A stretch of DNA of 32,114 nucleotides from DATMNI01 sp035570275 (lineage in GTDB: Bacteria; Acidobacteriota; Terriglobia; Bryobacterales; Bryobacteraceae), in the NCBI GenBank assembly GCA_035570275.1, contig DATMNI010000454.1, positions 1 through 32,114 on the forward strand, given 5' to 3'. The notes beneath the pieces are model-generated. The model saw nothing but the letters and a program-made list of their open reading frames with translations, searched no databases and had not been told where the DNA came from. Shown here in pieces: positions 16,520-24,879 of this stretch. A program made the position numbers and the translations under genes. Numbering within the stretch: position 1 is the stretch's first letter; each line of letters begins with the position of its first letter.

Positions 16520-19021
16520 CTATTCCTTTCCCAAAGCCCTCAGCCGGATCACGAGGCGCCTTCCATCGCTGCCGTAAAACTTGAGGAAATTGGGCGACCC
16601 CATCGTGGCATTCACCGCCGTCGGATTGTTGTGGCCGGTGATGTTATTGAAGCCGGCCCGGAGCGCCAACCGTCTCCGGAACAGAGTCAGCCGGTATTCC
16701 AGATGAAGACCCAGCTCGAAGAACGTCGGGAACCGTTGGGAGTTCACGCCTCCCACAACGGCTCCGTCTCGGTCCTCCGAAAACGGGGAGCCTTCGTGCA
16801 GGTCTACCAGGTAGGCCACCGACCACCGTTTCAGCGGTGTGGGCAGGTACCCCCAGCTCAACAATCGGTCGGGCACGTCCCAACCCATTCGCCCGAAATT
16901 ATTTCGCACGATCCGGGTCTGGTCGGCATTGACGTCCTCTACCGCATTGGACAGCGTTCGCGATCGCGTATAACTCGCCGACCACTCGTGAAGGCTGTCC
17001 ACCGTGTGGTGCACCGCGATATCGGCGGAATCGTAGACGTCCTTCTTGAACGGCGCCAGTGCGAGGGTTCCGCGATTGCTGATGTACGTGAGCCCGTTGT
17101 CTCCGCGCTTCCGCAGCACGTTTGAGGTGATCCGAAGATTGCGGGACAGGCGGCGTTCCACCCCGACGCTCAAGTTGTGATAGCTGCCGTTTCCGAGTCC
17201 CCTGGGGGCAACATATACCGGGCCGAGGCTCGGGATCCCCATCGGCGTTCCATCCGGGGAATAAAAAGTCGTCACCGGACGCGGGTCGAACGGGCGGCTG
17301 AACAATAGCAGACTGGTTTCGTCATGGCTCACCGCATAACCGGCCGAAAGGCGCGTGTGGCTCCACGGCGCGTAGGAGATCGATGCGCGTGGAGCCAGCG
17401 CCCACTGGCCGGCCAGCCGGTCCCAATCCTGCCTGACCCCATACTCCACCCGGACCTTCTTACGTGGAGTCCAGCCGTCCATGAGATACCAGGATGCTTC
17501 GGCGTTCGTCACCCGCTCCCTCGACGGCCCGTTGAACTTGGTGCGGTACAACAGCACGTCGGCGGCATTGTACTGTTCGAATCCCGTTCGGAATGCGTCC
17601 TGCCGCTGTTCCAGCGTGTCCAGGTCGATCCCCGCGACTACCTGGTGCTTACCCAACAGAGTTAGCGGCGGCAAAGTGATTTTGGACAGCAACTGTTTCC
17701 GCTCGGAGGTTTGCGTGGAGTTCACAAAATAGTTGCCGCTCCGGCCGAGAGGTGTCATCTGGTAGATGGCGTCGCCCTGCGGAATTTGACGCGCCAGCGT
17801 CCGGTTGTCGCCATACCCTACCTCGAACAACGCGCCGTGGCCCAGATATATCTGGTCTTTGCCGCTGAAAAACCAACTCCGCGCGCGCCGGTCGGTGGTT
17901 GTGGATAGCGGGTCGAGCGGTCCCAGTCCGTTGTTCGAAGCATTCAGGTAGTTGACCAGAAACGAGCCGTAGAAAATGTTCGCCGGCTTAAGATTCGCCT
18001 GTAACCTGGCCAGGTTGCTGCCCTGCCAGGTGATGGCAGTGTCCTTTCCTTTTGGCAACTCCTGGATCACCAGCGGCAAATACTGCAGATCGGCGTTGTC
18101 GGAAAACCATACCCGTCCGCGCCGCAGCGGAGCCGACATACCCAACCGCGGCGACCACGCGCCCATTCGCAGCCCTTTGCGCTCGTCCACGCCGGGAATA
18201 AAGTTCGTTGCCGTGTAGCGCAGGCGGTCGTCTCCCGTCTTGGTCTGAATCGCCACCATGCCCGCGGAGCCTCTGCCCGCCTCGGCGGAAGCGTCTCCCG
18301 ATGAGTACTCGACCGAGCGCACCGCATCCACGCTCAGGCGGGTGCCGAAAGCGCCCGTGACCGGGTCGCCGATGTTGAACCCATCCAGTGTGTACAGCAC
18401 CTGGTTTTCCGCGCCGCCGGCAAAATGCACTCCCCCGTGGTTATCCTGCACCACACCCGGCATGAGACGAAAGCTGTTGCGCAGGTAGCGGTCCTCCGGC
18501 ACGGGCACGTCCAGAATCTGTGTTCCGCTCAGCGAGCGCTCCGTATAGCTCCGATCCAGGTCCACTTCGGGCTCACGGTCAGTCACCTTCACGGAGTCGA
18601 ACTGTTCCTGCTGGTGATTCAAGACGATCAGCAACTCATGTTGATCCAGGATTTCGACCGGGTGGTCATGCAGCGGGAAGAATTGCTCGTGTGCCGCCTC
18701 CACCAGATAGCGGCCGGCGGAAGGCAGGTTCACCTCGAATCCGCCGGCCGCATCGGAGGACGCCACCTCCGGCGTGCCGTGGGGAGAGAATTGTACGCGG
18801 ACACCCGCCACCGGGGCATTGGTCTCGTCCACCACCCTGACCTTGATGGCGATGTCCGCCGCCCGGGCGGGCGCGATCGTGAGCGAAATCAGCGCCAGCG
18901 CAAATAGGCGCGATACTGCATCCGACCCCTGCGGCGGCGGCTTCGGCAGCCGTTTCCGCGCCGCGACGGCAGCGAGTGGTGCTTCGCAAACGTGCAGAGC
19001 CGGGCAGTGGTGCCAACGCAT
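16520..19021 (-). CDS. TonB-dependent outer-membrane receptor with carboxypeptidase-regulatory domain
   Basis: An 833-residue outer-membrane protein. A hydrophobic signal segment (about 39-54, LFALALISLTIAPARA) precedes a carboxypeptidase-regulatory-like beta-sandwich (about 55-136: VVDETNAPVAGVRVQFSP through GGFEVNLPSAGRYLVEA). The plug domain (about 155-262) has VLYTLDGFNIGDPVTG and SAGMVAIQTKTG, and a 22-strand-type barrel fills the rest. Such receptors take up large ligands, often glycans or metal chelates, powered by TonB-ExbBD; the ligand is not deducible. The ATG at 19021 gives an unusually long 35-residue basic, Pro-rich lead before the signal core. No internal ATG or GTG was found that would shorten it, and AGGAGG is 18 bases upstream, too far for a normal ribosome site. 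The true start is therefore uncertain. It stands alone, convergent with the small gene at 16090. Confidence 0.88.
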   Translation of the reverse strand: MRWHHCPALHVCEAPLAAVAARKRLPKPPPQGSDAVSRLFALALISLTIAPARAADIAIKVRVVDETNAPVAGVRVQFSPHGTPEVASSDAAGGFEVNLPSAGRYLVEAAHEQFFPLHDHPVEILDQHELLIVLNHQQEQFDSVKVTDREPEVDLDRSYTERSLSGTQILDVPVPEDRYLRNSFRLMPGVVQDNHGGVHFAGGAENQVLYTLDGFNIGDPVTGAFGTRLSVDAVRSVEYSSGDASAEAGRGSAGMVAIQTKTGDDRLRYTATNFIPGVDERKGLRMGAWSPRLGMSAPLRRGRVWFSDNADLQYLPLVIQELPKGKDTAITWQGSNLARLQANLKPANIFYGSFLVNYLNASNNGLGPLDPLSTTTDRRARSWFFSGKDQIYLGHGALFEVGYGDNRTLARQIPQGDAIYQMTPLGRSGNYFVNSTQTSERKQLLSKITLPPLTLLGKHQVVAGIDLDTLEQRQDAFRTGFEQYNAADVLLYRTKFNGPSRERVTNAEASWYLMDGWTPRKKVRVEYGVRQDWDRLAGQWALAPRASISYAPWSHTRLSAGYAVSHDETSLLLFSRPFDPRPVTTFYSPDGTPMGIPSLGPVYVAPRGLGNGSYHNLSVGVERRLSRNLRITSNVLRKRGDNGLTYISNRGTLALAPFKKDVYDSADIAVHHTVDSLHEWSASYTRSRTLSNAVEDVNADQTRIVRNNFGRMGWDVPDRLLSWGYLPTPLKRWSVAYLVDLHEGSPFSEDRDGAVVGGVNSQRFPTFFELGLHLEYRLTLFRRRLALRAGFNNITGHNNPTAVNATMGSPNFLKFYGSDGRRLVIRLRALGKE

Positions 19022-19243
19022 CCCGTGGCTGGACGCCTACCTCCTGGGACAAATGATGCACTTCTAGTGGCCCGTTGGCAAGCCCACAAGCCTTTCACAT
19101 ATTGCGACAATGCCTCTGCCAGGTGGCGCGTTTCCTGCGTCTCGCCGGCCTGCGGCCTTCGGATTGCGCGACAGCACCGGACAAAAGCGTTTGGTTAGTG
19201 CACCGTTGTGATACTCCGCTGATGACTATGCTATGCTCACTGT
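19022..19243. other. Divergent intergenic region between receptor and toxin-antitoxin genes
   Basis: Contains the upstream regions of the minus-strand receptor and the plus-strand antitoxin. Apart from the small dyad at 19236-19248 and a loosely promoter-like TTGTGA (19206-19211) with TATGCT boxes after it, nothing definite is visible. Confidence 0.4.
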
Positions 19244-19248
19244 GTGAG
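19236..19248. promoter_or_regulatory. Candidate antitoxin operator over the GTG start
   Basis: CTCAC (19236-19240) and GTGAG (19244-19248) form a perfect 5-bp inverted repeat around TGT. The right arm contains the GTG start of the antitoxin. Antitoxins of this class usually repress their own operon through short dyads at the promoter or start; the assignment is inference from position. Confidence 0.35.
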
Positions 19249-19489
19249 TAAGCGTCTTCAGGTCTTGCTTCCCGATCGGGAAATGTTGGACATCCAGCGT
19301 CTGGCGAAGCGAGAACGTCTAACGGTGGGCGAATGGGTCCGGCGCGCGCTAAGTGAAGCGCGTGCGAGCCGGCCGGTGATCGAACCAGAAACGAAGTTGA
19401 AGGCGGTTCGCCGTGCTGTGGCGTATTCATTCCCCACGGCTGACGTTGGCCAGATGCTGGACGAAATTGAACGAGGCTACCAGGGTTGA
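19244..19489 (+). CDS. Antitoxin of a VapBC-type pair (ribbon-helix-helix-like)
   Basis: An 81-residue protein beginning SKRLQVLLPDREMLDIQRLAKRERLTVGEWVRRAL. The pattern of a short beta-strand (RLQVLLP) followed by two helices is that of ribbon-helix-helix DNA-binding antitoxins. The C-terminal half (KLKAVRRAVAYSFPTADVGQMLDEIERG) would wrap the toxin. It starts with GTG; no better start is in frame, and the strand motif begins right there. Its TGA overlaps the TTG start of the next gene (TTGA at 19486-19489), a classic coupled toxin-antitoxin arrangement. VapB-type is inferred mainly from the partner. Confidence 0.82.
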   Translation: MSKRLQVLLPDREMLDIQRLAKRERLTVGEWVRRALSEARASRPVIEPETKLKAVRRAVAYSFPTADVGQMLDEIERGYQG

Positions 19490-19899
19490 TCTTCGTCGAT
19501 TCCAACATCCCGATGTACCTGATCGGAGCCGCACATCCGCACAAGACCGACGCACAACTGATCCTGGAGCGCCTGATTGCAGGGGGGCAGCGTCTCGTCA
19601 CCGACGCTGAGGTGCTGCAGGAAATACTCCATCGGTACACGGCCATCGATAAGCGGGAAGCCATCGGCCCCGCATTTCAAGTGACCTTGGACATTGTCGA
19701 CGAAGTGATCCCCATCGAGAAAGCGGATGTTCTGCGCGCCGGAGAGATTGCCCAGAATCGTGCCCGGATGTCAGCCCGGATGTCAGCCCGCGATGCCGTC
19801 CACATCGCGGTCATGGAGCGCCACGGTATCCGATCGATTCTTAGCTTCGATGGCGATTTCGACCGCTGGCCGGGTCTACAGAGGATTCATCGGATCTGA
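19486..19899 (+). CDS. VapC-type PIN-domain toxin ribonuclease
   Basis: A 137-residue PIN-domain protein. The acidic residues of the metal-binding active site are visible: Asp5 in MIFVDSN, Glu42 in TDAEVLQE, Asp103 in SARDAVHIAVM, and Asp122 or Asp124 in LSFDGDFDRW. VapC toxins are Mg-dependent RNases that cleave tRNA or rRNA and are held inactive by the antitoxin encoded just before. The start is TTG, overlapping the antitoxin stop, which keeps its translation coupled and probably low. A 12-base tandem duplication just before Asp103 gives RMSARMSARDA, so the helix leading to the third catalytic acid carries four extra residues. Activity is therefore uncertain although every expected acid is present. 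Confidence 0.88.
   Translation: MIFVDSNIPMYLIGAAHPHKTDAQLILERLIAGGQRLVTDAEVLQEILHRYTAIDKREAIGPAFQVTLDIVDEVIPIEKADVLRAGEIAQNRARMSARMSARDAVHIAVMERHGIRSILSFDGDFDRWPGLQRIHRI
19763..19786 (+). repeat. 12-bp tandem duplication inside the PIN toxin gene
   Basis: CCCGGATGTCAG occurs twice head to tail (19763-19774, 19775-19786) in frame, doubling the residues RMSA immediately before the SARDA active-site motif. In PIN toxins a single short segment normally leads into this Asp. Confidence 0.85.
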
Positions 19900-20365
19900 A
19901 CGGAGCGTGCGGGAAAGCTCTCGGGTTTGAAAGAGCCGTCAACGGGAGTTGGGATGTTTCGACTCCCCGTCGTGGACGCGTTCGAACTCTCGCGGTCCCC
20001 CACCGCCAGCAGCCAGGGCGGCCTTCTAGAAGAGCGTGGGACAACTTCCGGATGCGTCATCCAGGACCTGGTTGCTCCCGGGTCGGTTATACCCAACTTT
20101 ATCACTCGGCGCGAAAGGTGTCAGCCGTCAACCTTCTCCTCGCCGCGTTGCAGTTGCGGTTTGGCCGACCCTTTCATCGCCGACTTCTTGGCCGCGATCT
20201 TCGGTGCCAGTCGCAAGAAAGGCAACGGCGGAATCGGTAAGCCCATTCTCATCGTCATGTTCTAGACAAGTTCGCGTGAATACGGCCAGCAGTGGAAGAC
20301 AGCGTTCCCTTCGCGAAATGCTGACCCTCTAGCTCCAATTTGGCCTTGAAACAGACGCCTTACAG
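19900..20365. other. Gene-poor stretch between toxin-antitoxin loci
   Basis: No frame on either strand has convincing protein character. A stretch near 19975-20010 has GTTCGAAC resembling a tRNA T-loop, but no acceptor stem or anticodon arm could be folded around it. Composition is less GC-rich than the flanking large genes. It looks like degraded accessory DNA. Confidence 0.4.
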
Positions 20366-20510
20366 TCAAGCAAGTGTACGTCCTGCAAGCATTGCGCTCA
20401 CTTGAAAACGGTGTGCCGCCTGTACGGCATCCCTGTCCTGCTCGATCGTAAATCCCATTTCGTTCGCCACAACTTGAACTACGCGGGGTAGCCGATGTCC
20501 TTAAGGAACC
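20366..20510 (-). pseudogene. Possible fragment of a decayed small protein gene
   Basis: Two adjoining minus-strand frames read like one protein if one shift is allowed: FLKDIGYP (about 20510-20485) passes into RVVQVVANEMGF, then TIEQDRDAVQAAHRF and a stop at 20366-20368. No start codon or ribosome site is clear. I do not recognise the family. It may be a relic from the same decay that affected the gene at 21057-21522. Confidence 0.25.
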
Positions 20511-20568
20511 CTGGAGCGAACCGTGCTCCCCCAATAGAAATAGGGCCGCCGCGGCCCGCCACGTGGAT

Positions 20569-21039
20569 TCAGTTGCTTCTCGTCGTGGCATCTGGACGAC
20601 GATTCACCTGTGCAACGGGAACCGCCGATGCCAGACCCAGACGCGACTCCAATTGTCTGACATTATCGCGAGCTGAGGGAAGATCCGCTTTCAGTCGGAT
20701 CAACTCGTCCATCGCCTCATCTTGAACCAGGCCGGCCTCCCATCGCTTTGGACTCGCCTCACCGACCTTTAGATATTTGGCGAAGGCGCGGAAGCTCATT
20801 CCGAAACGTTGCCGTATTTCCTTGAGCTCTTTCGTTGTGAGGAGTTTATGCCTCTGGCGGTAGGCGTCCGCACTCGCAATAGTGTAAATGGCCGACTGTT
20901 CGTCACTGAGAACCTGGAATCCGCAACGATCGCATACCGTCGCTTCCGTTCGCACAGGTACCTCCTCGCCCCGAACATGGGCGGTCATATCGGCGAGCTT
21001 GCTCACCATCTTTCCTTTTTCGCATTGAAAGCACTTCAT
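20569..21039 (-). CDS. MqsA-type antitoxin (YgiT-like zinc finger plus HTH)
   Basis: A 156-residue two-domain protein. The N-terminus has two CxxC pairs (Cys3/Cys6 in MKCFQC and Cys36/Cys39 in CDRCGF), the zinc-binding knuckle of MqsA/YgiT antitoxins. The C-terminal half is an Xre-type helix-turn-helix (about 68-118: TTKELKEIRQRFGMSFRAF, then AKYLKVGEASPKRWEAG). The zinc domain normally binds the toxin and the HTH represses the operon. I chose the ATG at 21039 because the zinc motif starts there and purine-rich AGAGAGAAG precedes it; the longer frame to 21177 runs into the upstream gene. It follows the frameshifted gene at 21057-21522 by 17 bases, the toxin-first order of mqsRA-like and higBA-like operons. 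Confidence 0.85.
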   Translation of the reverse strand: MKCFQCEKGKMVSKLADMTAHVRGEEVPVRTEATVCDRCGFQVLSDEQSAIYTIASADAYRQRHKLLTTKELKEIRQRFGMSFRAFAKYLKVGEASPKRWEAGLVQDEAMDELIRLKADLPSARDNVRQLESRLGLASAVPVAQVNRRPDATTRSN

Positions 21040-21056
21040 GATTCTTCTCTCTTGAT

Positions 21057-21522
21057 TCAGTACAGGCGAGGATGGCAAGACCAGAATAGAACGTGTGGCT
21101 TCTTGGCCGTACCGACGATCTGAAGTTTGAAGAAGACTTCGCACCCAAGAACCGAGCTTCGGAATATGAATGGGCATCCTGGAGGTTCATTGAGTTTGAA
21201 TGGCGGCTCATAAGATTCTGGCGGGGTCTCGTCAAGGATCCTGAGAAGCTTGTCGCCAACCTTCCGCGCCGACCAAGCCGAAGTGCTCGCGGATTTCGTC
21301 GTTGAACTTTGGCGTACGATACCCATGACCCTGTTCAGCCTGATCCCTGGCCATCTTGATCGCCTGATCCGGCGGATAGCTGGCAAGAAAACCCTTCCTG
21401 AGGACCTCATCGCGCTGCTTCGATGAGTAGCTGGCGAAATGTCCCCTCTTGTCCAGCCTTTCGGCATTGGCGATCCAGCGCTCTCGGAGGTCTTTCCCGC
21501 TGAGGGCGCTCATCCTTCCCAC
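21057..21522 (-). pseudogene. Frameshifted gene upstream of the MqsA-type antitoxin, presumed toxin
   Basis: Two overlapping minus-strand frames give one sensible protein of about 155 residues if a single base is removed near 21265-21275. The first frame reads from 21522 (GTG) or 21513 (ATG; MSALSGKDLRERWIANAERL) through FNDEIREHFGLVGA. The second continues KVGDKLLRILDETPPESYEP and ends VLFWSCHPRLY at the TGA 21057-21059. Position and spacing make it the likely toxin partner, but it does not look like MqsR and I recognise no family. With the frame broken, only the antitoxin may still be made. A sequencing error is the alternative. Confidence 0.6.
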
Positions 21523-21531
21523 CTATACGGT

Positions 21532-21541
21532 ATCATATGAT
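21532..21541. promoter_or_regulatory. Palindrome upstream of the toxin-antitoxin-like operon
   Basis: ATCATATGAT is a perfect 10-bp palindrome just upstream (on the minus strand) of the GTG at 21522. It is AT-rich and correctly placed for a promoter or operator of the operon, possibly bound by the HTH of the antitoxin. Functional assignment is inference. Confidence 0.35.
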
Positions 21542-21739
21542 CCCATTGAGTGCAACGCTACTGGCTGCTTGCAACAACCTAAGCCGTTCTGCCGGACCGG
21601 CACGCGGGTGCAAGTCGGGGAGACGATTGCGTTACCGCCCGGAAGCTGTTCCATCCCAAGGTCACGCGTCCCTGCCTGAGCGCACCCCGCGCTATAGTGT
21701 CTTTTACCGTCAACGGTGCCTGGTAAGGAGTTCGTCATC

Positions 21740-24700
21740 ATGTGTCTCTTCTCCCGCGGCGGCACGCCCATGCGAGGAATGCCGCGAGGAACGTTGCGCA
21801 GCTTCGCCAGTCTATGCCTCCTGCTGCTCTCCGGCGCCGCCGTTGCCGCCGAATCCGCCAAGCTCAACTTCAACCCCGACTGGAAGTTTCTCAAAGCCGA
21901 TCCCGCGGGCGCCGCCGCGCCGGCATTCGACGACAGCGCCTGGTCCACCGTCTCCCTGCCTCACACCTATAACGACATCGATACCTTCGACGACTGGTCA
22001 ACGCCCAATCACGTGGGCGAGATGAACCTCTGGTCGGGCCGCACCTGGTATCGCAAGACCTTCGTGCTCCCCGAGACGCTCAAGGGGAAGAAGGTCTTCA
22101 TCGAGTTCGAAGCCGTGCGCCAGATCGCGGAGGTTTACCTCAACGGCCAACTCCTGGGCGTCAGCAAGACCGGTTTCATTCCGTTCGGCTTCGATCTCAC
22201 CCCGCGCCTCAAATTCGGCGGCGCCAAAAACGTCATCGCCGTGATGGCTGACAACCGCTTCACCGCCGAAACCGACATGGCCAAGATCGTCAAGACGGAC
22301 CTGCCCTGGAACAGCCCGCACTGGCACCCCGCGCACGGCGGCATCTATCGCAACGTCTATCTGCATGTCGCCGATCCGCTGCATATTGCGCTGCCGCTTT
22401 ATAGTTTTCTGCAAACAGCCGGGCCTTACGTCTACGCCACGGAGGTCTCGCAAAACTCGGCCATTGTCACCGTGGAAGTGCCCATCCAAAACGAACGCGA
22501 TTCCGCGGCGAATGTCGAACTGGTGGCCAACATTCTGGATCGCAATGGCAAACCCGTCCTCCAGTTGCAGCAAGCCGCCGTGCCGGTGGCCGCCGGTTCC
22601 AGCGCTGAATTGAGCGCCTCGGCAACGCTCCCCAAACCGCAACGCTGGGAACCCAGCCACCCTTATCTGTATCGCGTGCTCTGCACCATTCGTGTGGCCG
22701 GCCAGGTGGTGGATACGCGTGAAATTCCGTTGGGCATTCGCTCCGTCCGGTGGAGCGCCGAGACCGGCTTGTTCATCAACGGCCGTCACGAAAAACTTCA
22801 CGGCTGGGGCCAGAAACCCACCGACGAATGGCCCGGCCTGGGCGCCGCGCAGCCGGATTGGATGCACTACTACACCCTGGCTCTGATGAAGGAAGCGGGC
22901 GGCAACTTTATTCGTTGGGGCCACTGCGCCGGCGGGCCGGCTATGATCGCCGCCGGCGACCGCCTCGGCCTGATCGCCGAACAGCCCGGCGTGGATGGCG
23001 AAGGCGACGCGCAGCCTGAGCCCTGGAAAATCCGCGCCGCGGCCTTCCGCGACACCATCATATATTTCCGCAACAACCCATCCATCCTGATCTGGGAAGG
23101 CGGCAATCAGAAGGTCAGCCGCGACCACGCCGCGGAATTGCGCTCTTACATGGACCAGTACGATCCCCACGGCGGCCGCGTTTACGCCCACCGGCGCGCC
23201 GACGAAATCACCGCCGAGTTCATGGACATCGGCATCGGCACCGAGGGCGGCCGTGAGATCGCCCGCCTGCCCGTGGTGGAGGGCGAATACGACCGCGAAG
23301 AGTCCCCGCGCCGGGTTTGGGACGACGCCTCGCCGCCGAACTTCGGCTACCCGGAGGGCAAGGGCCAAACCTACCAGCTCACTTCCGAACAGTACGCCGT
23401 CAACCAGGTGACCGAGTACATGAAGAAGATCGCCGAGGACAACCACGCCGGCGGCGCCAACTGGATTTTCTCCGACTCCACTAGCGGCGGCCGAGTTTCC
23501 TCCGAGGTGGCGCGCGCCGGCGGCGAAGTGGACGGCGTGCGCTTGCCCAAGGAAGCCTACTACGTGTGCCGCACCATCTTCCGCGACGATCCGCAGGTCC
23601 ACATCATTGGCCACTGGACCTATCCGGCGGGCACCAAGAAAACCATCTACGTCACGTCCAACGCGGAGGAGGTGGAGTTGTTCGTAAACGGCCGCTCGCT
23701 GGGCCACGGCGCCGTTTCCGACCGCTACCTTTTCACTTTCGCCGATGTCGCCTGGAAGGCCGGCGAGATCAAGGCGGTGGCGTCGTTCGATGGCAAGCCG
23801 GTCGCCACGGACAGCAAGCACACCGTGGGCCCAGCGGTCGCGTTGAAGATGACGCCGATCGCCGGCCCCGGCGGCCTGCGCGCCGATGGCTCCGATATTG
23901 TTCTCATCGACGTCGAAGCCGTGGACGCCCATGGTGACCGCGCCCCCACCTTTCAGAATCGTGTGGATTTCGAAATCGGCGGCCCCGGTGTCTGGCGCGG
24001 CGGTTACAACAGCGGCAAAATCAAGTCGATCAACAACCCGTACCTCGACCTCGAAGCCGGCGTCAATCGCGTGTCGGTTCGCGCCACCAGAACCGCCGGC
24101 GACATCACCGTGCAGGTTGCAGGTTCACAGGCAGGCGCCGCGGGGCTCAAGCCTGCCCGCATCACCATTCACGCCATGCCCGTGCCCGTGGAGAACGGCT
24201 TCACCGCGGCGCTTCCCGCCATGCCCGTGCCCGAGCCGGCCGAAACGCGCGTGACCACGGCTACCGCGAAACCGGCTTCCGGAGGCGCAGCGGGCGTTGG
24301 TGCGAGCGCCGCCCCACTCACCGGTGCCCCAGCCGCCAGTGCCGCGCCCCCCGGAAAATACGTGGAGTCTTTCTCATACTCCGGCCCAACCGCGGACGTC
24401 CACGTCAGGCAGGATGTGCGCAACGGCGCCAGGCTCTTCGTGGATAGCGAAGTTACCGCCACGGCTCTGCCCGAGGCATTGTTGGGCGCCGACTACGTTC
24501 AGGCCGCGCAGGCCGACAAGCTATACAGCGCCGTCGATCTCATGGAAATTGCGGTCAAAGCGCGCTCCACCGTTTCCGTTGCCCACGATGACCGGCTGGC
24601 GCGTCCCATCTGGCTGACGGAGCAGTTCCAGCCCACCGGCATGGCTCTGACGGTTGGCGGCAAGCCGATGAAGATCTTCCAGCTCCGGGCGGACCGCGAT

Positions 24701-24781
24701 ACCAGCCTCACGCTCGGTTCCAACACCGAATCCCCCGGCATCAAGGACTGCAATATGTACGTGGTCTTCGTGAGTAAGTAG
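21740..24781 (+). CDS. Exported GH2-type glycosidase with C-terminal extra domains
   Basis: A 1013-residue secreted enzyme of the beta-galactosidase/GH2 type. A signal peptide (cleavage near 36) is followed by a sugar-binding jelly roll (about 40-200, with WSTVSLPHTYND and RTWYRKTFVLPE), an Ig-like domain (about 220-335) and a TIM barrel (about 335-560). DUF4982-like and GH2 C-terminal beta domains follow (about 635-805). A Pro/Ala-rich linker leads to a last domain (about 872-1013) with FQPTGMALTVGGKPM and SLTLGSNTE. The nucleophile is probably Glu516 in EGEYD. The acid/base position, normally the Glu of a GNE motif, reads GNQ (Gln457). I chose ATG 21740 because AAGGAG lies 9 bases upstream; a GTG at 21716 would add eight residues. 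Substrate is unknown, probably a plant or microbial glycan. Confidence 0.87.
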   Translation: MCLFSRGGTPMRGMPRGTLRSFASLCLLLLSGAAVAAESAKLNFNPDWKFLKADPAGAAAPAFDDSAWSTVSLPHTYNDIDTFDDWSTPNHVGEMNLWSGRTWYRKTFVLPETLKGKKVFIEFEAVRQIAEVYLNGQLLGVSKTGFIPFGFDLTPRLKFGGAKNVIAVMADNRFTAETDMAKIVKTDLPWNSPHWHPAHGGIYRNVYLHVADPLHIALPLYSFLQTAGPYVYATEVSQNSAIVTVEVPIQNERDSAANVELVANILDRNGKPVLQLQQAAVPVAAGSSAELSASATLPKPQRWEPSHPYLYRVLCTIRVAGQVVDTREIPLGIRSVRWSAETGLFINGRHEKLHGWGQKPTDEWPGLGAAQPDWMHYYTLALMKEAGGNFIRWGHCAGGPAMIAAGDRLGLIAEQPGVDGEGDAQPEPWKIRAAAFRDTIIYFRNNPSILIWEGGNQKVSRDHAAELRSYMDQYDPHGGRVYAHRRADEITAEFMDIGIGTEGGREIARLPVVEGEYDREESPRRVWDDASPPNFGYPEGKGQTYQLTSEQYAVNQVTEYMKKIAEDNHAGGANWIFSDSTSGGRVSSEVARAGGEVDGVRLPKEAYYVCRTIFRDDPQVHIIGHWTYPAGTKKTIYVTSNAEEVELFVNGRSLGHGAVSDRYLFTFADVAWKAGEIKAVASFDGKPVATDSKHTVGPAVALKMTPIAGPGGLRADGSDIVLIDVEAVDAHGDRAPTFQNRVDFEIGGPGVWRGGYNSGKIKSINNPYLDLEAGVNRVSVRATRTAGDITVQVAGSQAGAAGLKPARITIHAMPVPVENGFTAALPAMPVPEPAETRVTTATAKPASGGAAGVGASAAPLTGAPAASAAPPGKYVESFSYSGPTADVHVRQDVRNGARLFVDSEVTATALPEALLGADYVQAAQADKLYSAVDLMEIAVKARSTVSVAHDDRLARPIWLTEQFQPTGMALTVGGKPMKIFQLRADRDTSLTLGSNTESPGIKDCNMYVVFVSK

Positions 24782-24791
24782 CACAAGGCCC

Positions 24792-24837
24792 TTGTGGGGC
24801 AGGTTGTTAACCTGCGGCGGATTGTTAATCCGCCTGC
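24792..24837 (+). repeat. Twin-hairpin intergenic element, copy B
   Basis: Same 46-base element as at 15812. Stem 1 occupies 24799-24815 and stem 2 24816-24834. Within the hairpins the only change is the second loop, GTT instead of GGC. It starts 11 bases after the GH2 stop and lies in the gap to the convergent MFS gene, a place where a bidirectional transcription or mRNA-end signal would be useful. Confidence 0.85.
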
Positions 24838-24879
24838 GCGATGCGGCAGCGAGCCGCCCCGTGTTCGCGGCCGCTTTTC

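Noticed and set aside
19950..20020. Possible tRNA or att-like tail around GTTCGAAC
   Set aside because: No acceptor stem, D-arm or anticodon arm could be folded around it; only the T-loop-like string matches.
21998..23932. A 644-codon open frame on the minus strand, antisense to the GH2 gene
   Set aside because: It is a shadow caused by GC-rich third positions: low-complexity G/A/V/H composition, no motif, no ribosome site, and the plus strand encodes a clear GH2 protein.
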